Of a stretch of DNA of 6,694 nt, positions 6,401 through 6,694 are shown in pieces. The notes below the pieces were generated by a model that was not told where the DNA came from, did no database searches, and was given only the letters and a program-made list of their open reading frames with translations. Where the stretch lies: the NCBI GenBank assembly GCA_021413595.1, contig JAIOQD010000677.1, positions 1-6,694 on the forward strand, given 5' to 3'. The position numbers were made by a program, and so were the translations under genes. Numbering within the stretch: position 1 is the stretch's first letter; each line of letters begins with the position of its first letter. Source of the stretch: Bacteroidota bacterium. Its GTDB lineage: Bacteria > Bacteroidota > Bacteroidia > 2-12-FULL-35-15.

Positions 6401-6694
6401 TGGATCAACTACAACTGTTGCTGTTATTGCCAAACCTACACATAAAGTTGGATTTGGTCCGGTTGGAGTTATTGTAAAGGTCACCGTTTGAGAAGAAGTA
6501 GTTGTGTTCGTTAAAACAACCCCTGTTATATCCCCTGCTCCACTTGCAGCAACACCGGTTACTTCAGTTGTTTTATCTCTTGTCCACGTAAAAGTGGAAG
6601 GCACAGCATTACTGGTACCCAATACCATTGTTGTAAATGAGGTTCCGGAGCAATGTGTTTGACTGTTATTAGTAGCCGTTGCAATTGGTATTGG
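3422..6694 (-). CDS. giant T9SS-secreted repeat protein with PKD/Ig-like repeats and CHU_C type B sorting domain, 5' end beyond window
   Basis: The frame is open from the window edge to TAA at 3422-3424, giving 1090 residues; the true start lies upstream. Counting from the edge, residues 1-103 are a partial repeat, 104-927 are nine full repeats of 90-92 residues, 928-1000 are a different PKD-like domain (AGNDVTVSFGTSVTLSG, then SWSP and ITYVLTSTDGNSC), and 1001-1090 are the CHU_C domain. The last has MTPNGDGKNDTW (1008-1019), VVNNQGQQVY (1034-1043), SWDGTFNGKLLPDATYYY (1051-1068) and KVYSGAISIF, the hallmarks of type B T9SS cargo and gliding-motility-associated C-terminal domains. Repeats are Ser/Thr-rich and almost free of lysine, typical of a long surface fibre or adhesin. 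The PorP/SprF gene just downstream is its likely dedicated partner, as with SprB and SprF. No catalytic domain is visible in this part; one could lie upstream. An adhesive role is inference. Confidence 0.93.
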   Translation of the reverse strand, partial: PIPIATATNNSQTHCSGTSFTTMVLGTSNAVPSTFTWTRDKTTEVTGVAASGAGDITGVVLTNTTTSSQTVTFTITPTGPNPTLCVGLAITATVVVDPTPVLSSSLTAPAFCTGTVFSYSPASTTSGAIFPWTRAAITDITPATSSGTGNISEALTNASTSALSVTYVYQVSANGCLNPTLYNVVVDVNVFPTLSSTLAPAAVCSGSPFSYTPASATSGTSFAWIRPAVSGISNTAGSGTDNPNEILNNTTSVAVNVKYIYTLSANGCSNPINDTVVVAVKPMALLSNSLTPPAVCSGTPFSYTPASLTSGATFAWSRATVAGISNAAASGVNNPGETLINVTTEAVSVTYLFTISAGGCSYNQNVIVLVNPSPTLNSSLSPPAICSGTLFSYTPTSLTSGAVFTWTRSAILGISNPAASGAGDPNETLINTTGAGINVTYVFTVSANGCVNPSTFNVVISVSLTPALSSSLFPPAICSGGTFAYTPTSGMPGTSFIWTRAAIAGITNIAGSGTDNPNEILTNTTAATINVVYIYTLSANGCANPTTYNVQVPVDPVPSISSSLTPPAVCSGTAFNYTPLSTTTGATYTWTRDAIPGISNIAGAGSGNVSEVLTNTTADPVNVTYVFSVSASGCLKNNNIVTVAVNPSPVLISTLAPAAVCSGVPFSYTPESSALGATFIWTRAAISGITNPMGNGTGSPNETFTNTTAAPINVTYVYTVSANGCTNSNTYNVIVAVNPVPVFTSSLSPPEVCSGATFAYTPTSGTAGTSFSWTRAAVVGISNIGGSGINNPNEVLINTTLDSINVTYIYTLTANGCTNPTTYSVIVTVNPTPEFTSTLSPGRICSGSVFNYTPTSQLTGVTYTWTRPDVSGLSNIAGAGAGAIAETLTLSDSAAVNVTYLFTVSTNLCTNSASFPVVLTVGSLDVNAGNDVTVSFGTSVTLSGTGGISFSWSPVTGLDDPNIANPTLTAVSTITYVLTSTDGNSCVGIDSLTVTVLKEQNLIISSVMTPNGDGKNDTWIIVNIEDYPDTEVIVVNNQGQQVYTSPSYDNSWDGTFNGKLLPDATYYYFLKFAKGEKVYSGAISIFSNIQ
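3695..3913 (-). other. single divergent PKD-like domain between the repeats and the sorting domain
   Basis: This covers residues 928-1000 counted from the window edge. The pattern GNDVTVSFGTSVTLSG, then FSWSPVTGLDDPNIANP, ITYVLTSTDGNSCVG and DSLTVTV is that of the PKD-type domain often found just before CHU_C domains. It differs in length and motif from the preceding 92-residue repeats and is not part of that array. A role as a spacer next to the sorting domain is inferred. Confidence 0.7.
3914..6694 (-). repeat. tandem array of nine complete and one partial ~276-bp protein-coding repeats
   Basis: Unit boundaries, from the 5' end of the gene, are: partial 6386-6694, then 6110-6385, 5834-6109, 5564-5833, 5288-5563, 5012-5287, 4739-5011, 4463-4738, 4187-4462 and 3914-4186. 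Each unit runs SSLxPPAxCSGxxFxYTPxS, then xWTR, a GISN segment, NExLxNTT, NVTYxxTVSANGC and ends in VNPxP. The two cysteines, in CSG and in NGC, are present in every unit, including the partial one (TLC replaces NGC there). The fold is probably the Ig/PKD-like beta sandwich of Bacteroidota surface proteins. Units two to four, five to seven and eight to nine show a three-unit higher-order period. Confidence 0.9.

Noticed and set aside
6626..6628. ATG as the start of the giant gene
   Set aside because: The same frame stays open for 22 more codons to the window edge, and these contain the CSG motif of a repeat unit. This methionine is internal and the gene begins outside the window.
3914..6694. 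Regular repeats as a possible CRISPR array
   Set aside because: The period is about 276 bp, the units are coding throughout, and sequence varies within each unit. They are protein domain repeats.

Overview
The window comes from a member of the Bacteroidota (Bacteroidetes). Three things support this: a PorP/SprF-family component of the type IX secretion system (T9SS), a large repeat protein ending in a CHU_C / gliding-motility-type C-terminal sorting domain, and a KorA-type 2-oxoacid oxidoreductase subunit in the fused gamma-alpha form usual in that phylum. The DNA is AT-rich and ribosome binding sites are A-rich rather than Shine-Dalgarno-like, which also fits. I cannot place the genus; an environmental Chitinophagales, Sphingobacteriales or Cytophagales lineage is plausible.

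All three genes lie on the minus strand, so transcription runs from high to low coordinates. From 6694 down to 3422 is the 3' part of a giant secreted repeat protein: one partial and nine complete PKD/Ig-like repeats of 90-92 residues, a different PKD-like domain, then the CHU_C sorting domain. Its start lies outside the window. After 85 bp comes a 471-residue PorP/SprF-family protein (3336-1921) with an unusual C-terminal extension that reads like the T9SS ring protein GldN/PorN. The pair resembles the classic arrangement of a T9SS type B cargo with its dedicated SprF-like partner (as in SprB/SprF). After a 753-bp gap, 1167-1 holds the first 389 codons of korA, a metabolic gene unrelated to secretion.

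The non-coding DNA is structured. The 753-bp gap holds a 213-bp segment bounded by 20-bp inverted repeats, with a REP-like element and an AT hairpin inside it. It also holds an AT-rich featureless stretch and, just before korA, a candidate promoter followed at once by a 119-nt segment closed by an 11-bp perfect stem. Around the start of the PorP/SprF gene lie two inverted copies of a 39-bp palindromic repeat. One is read in frame as part of the signal peptide, and the other supplies the stop codon of the upstream giant gene.

The most notable points are the apparent PorP/SprF-GldN fusion, which would tie a cargo-specific outer-membrane barrel to the periplasmic ring of the secretion machine, and the domesticated repeat inside a signal peptide. 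Both rest on my reading of the sequence and need profile searches and comparison with relatives.
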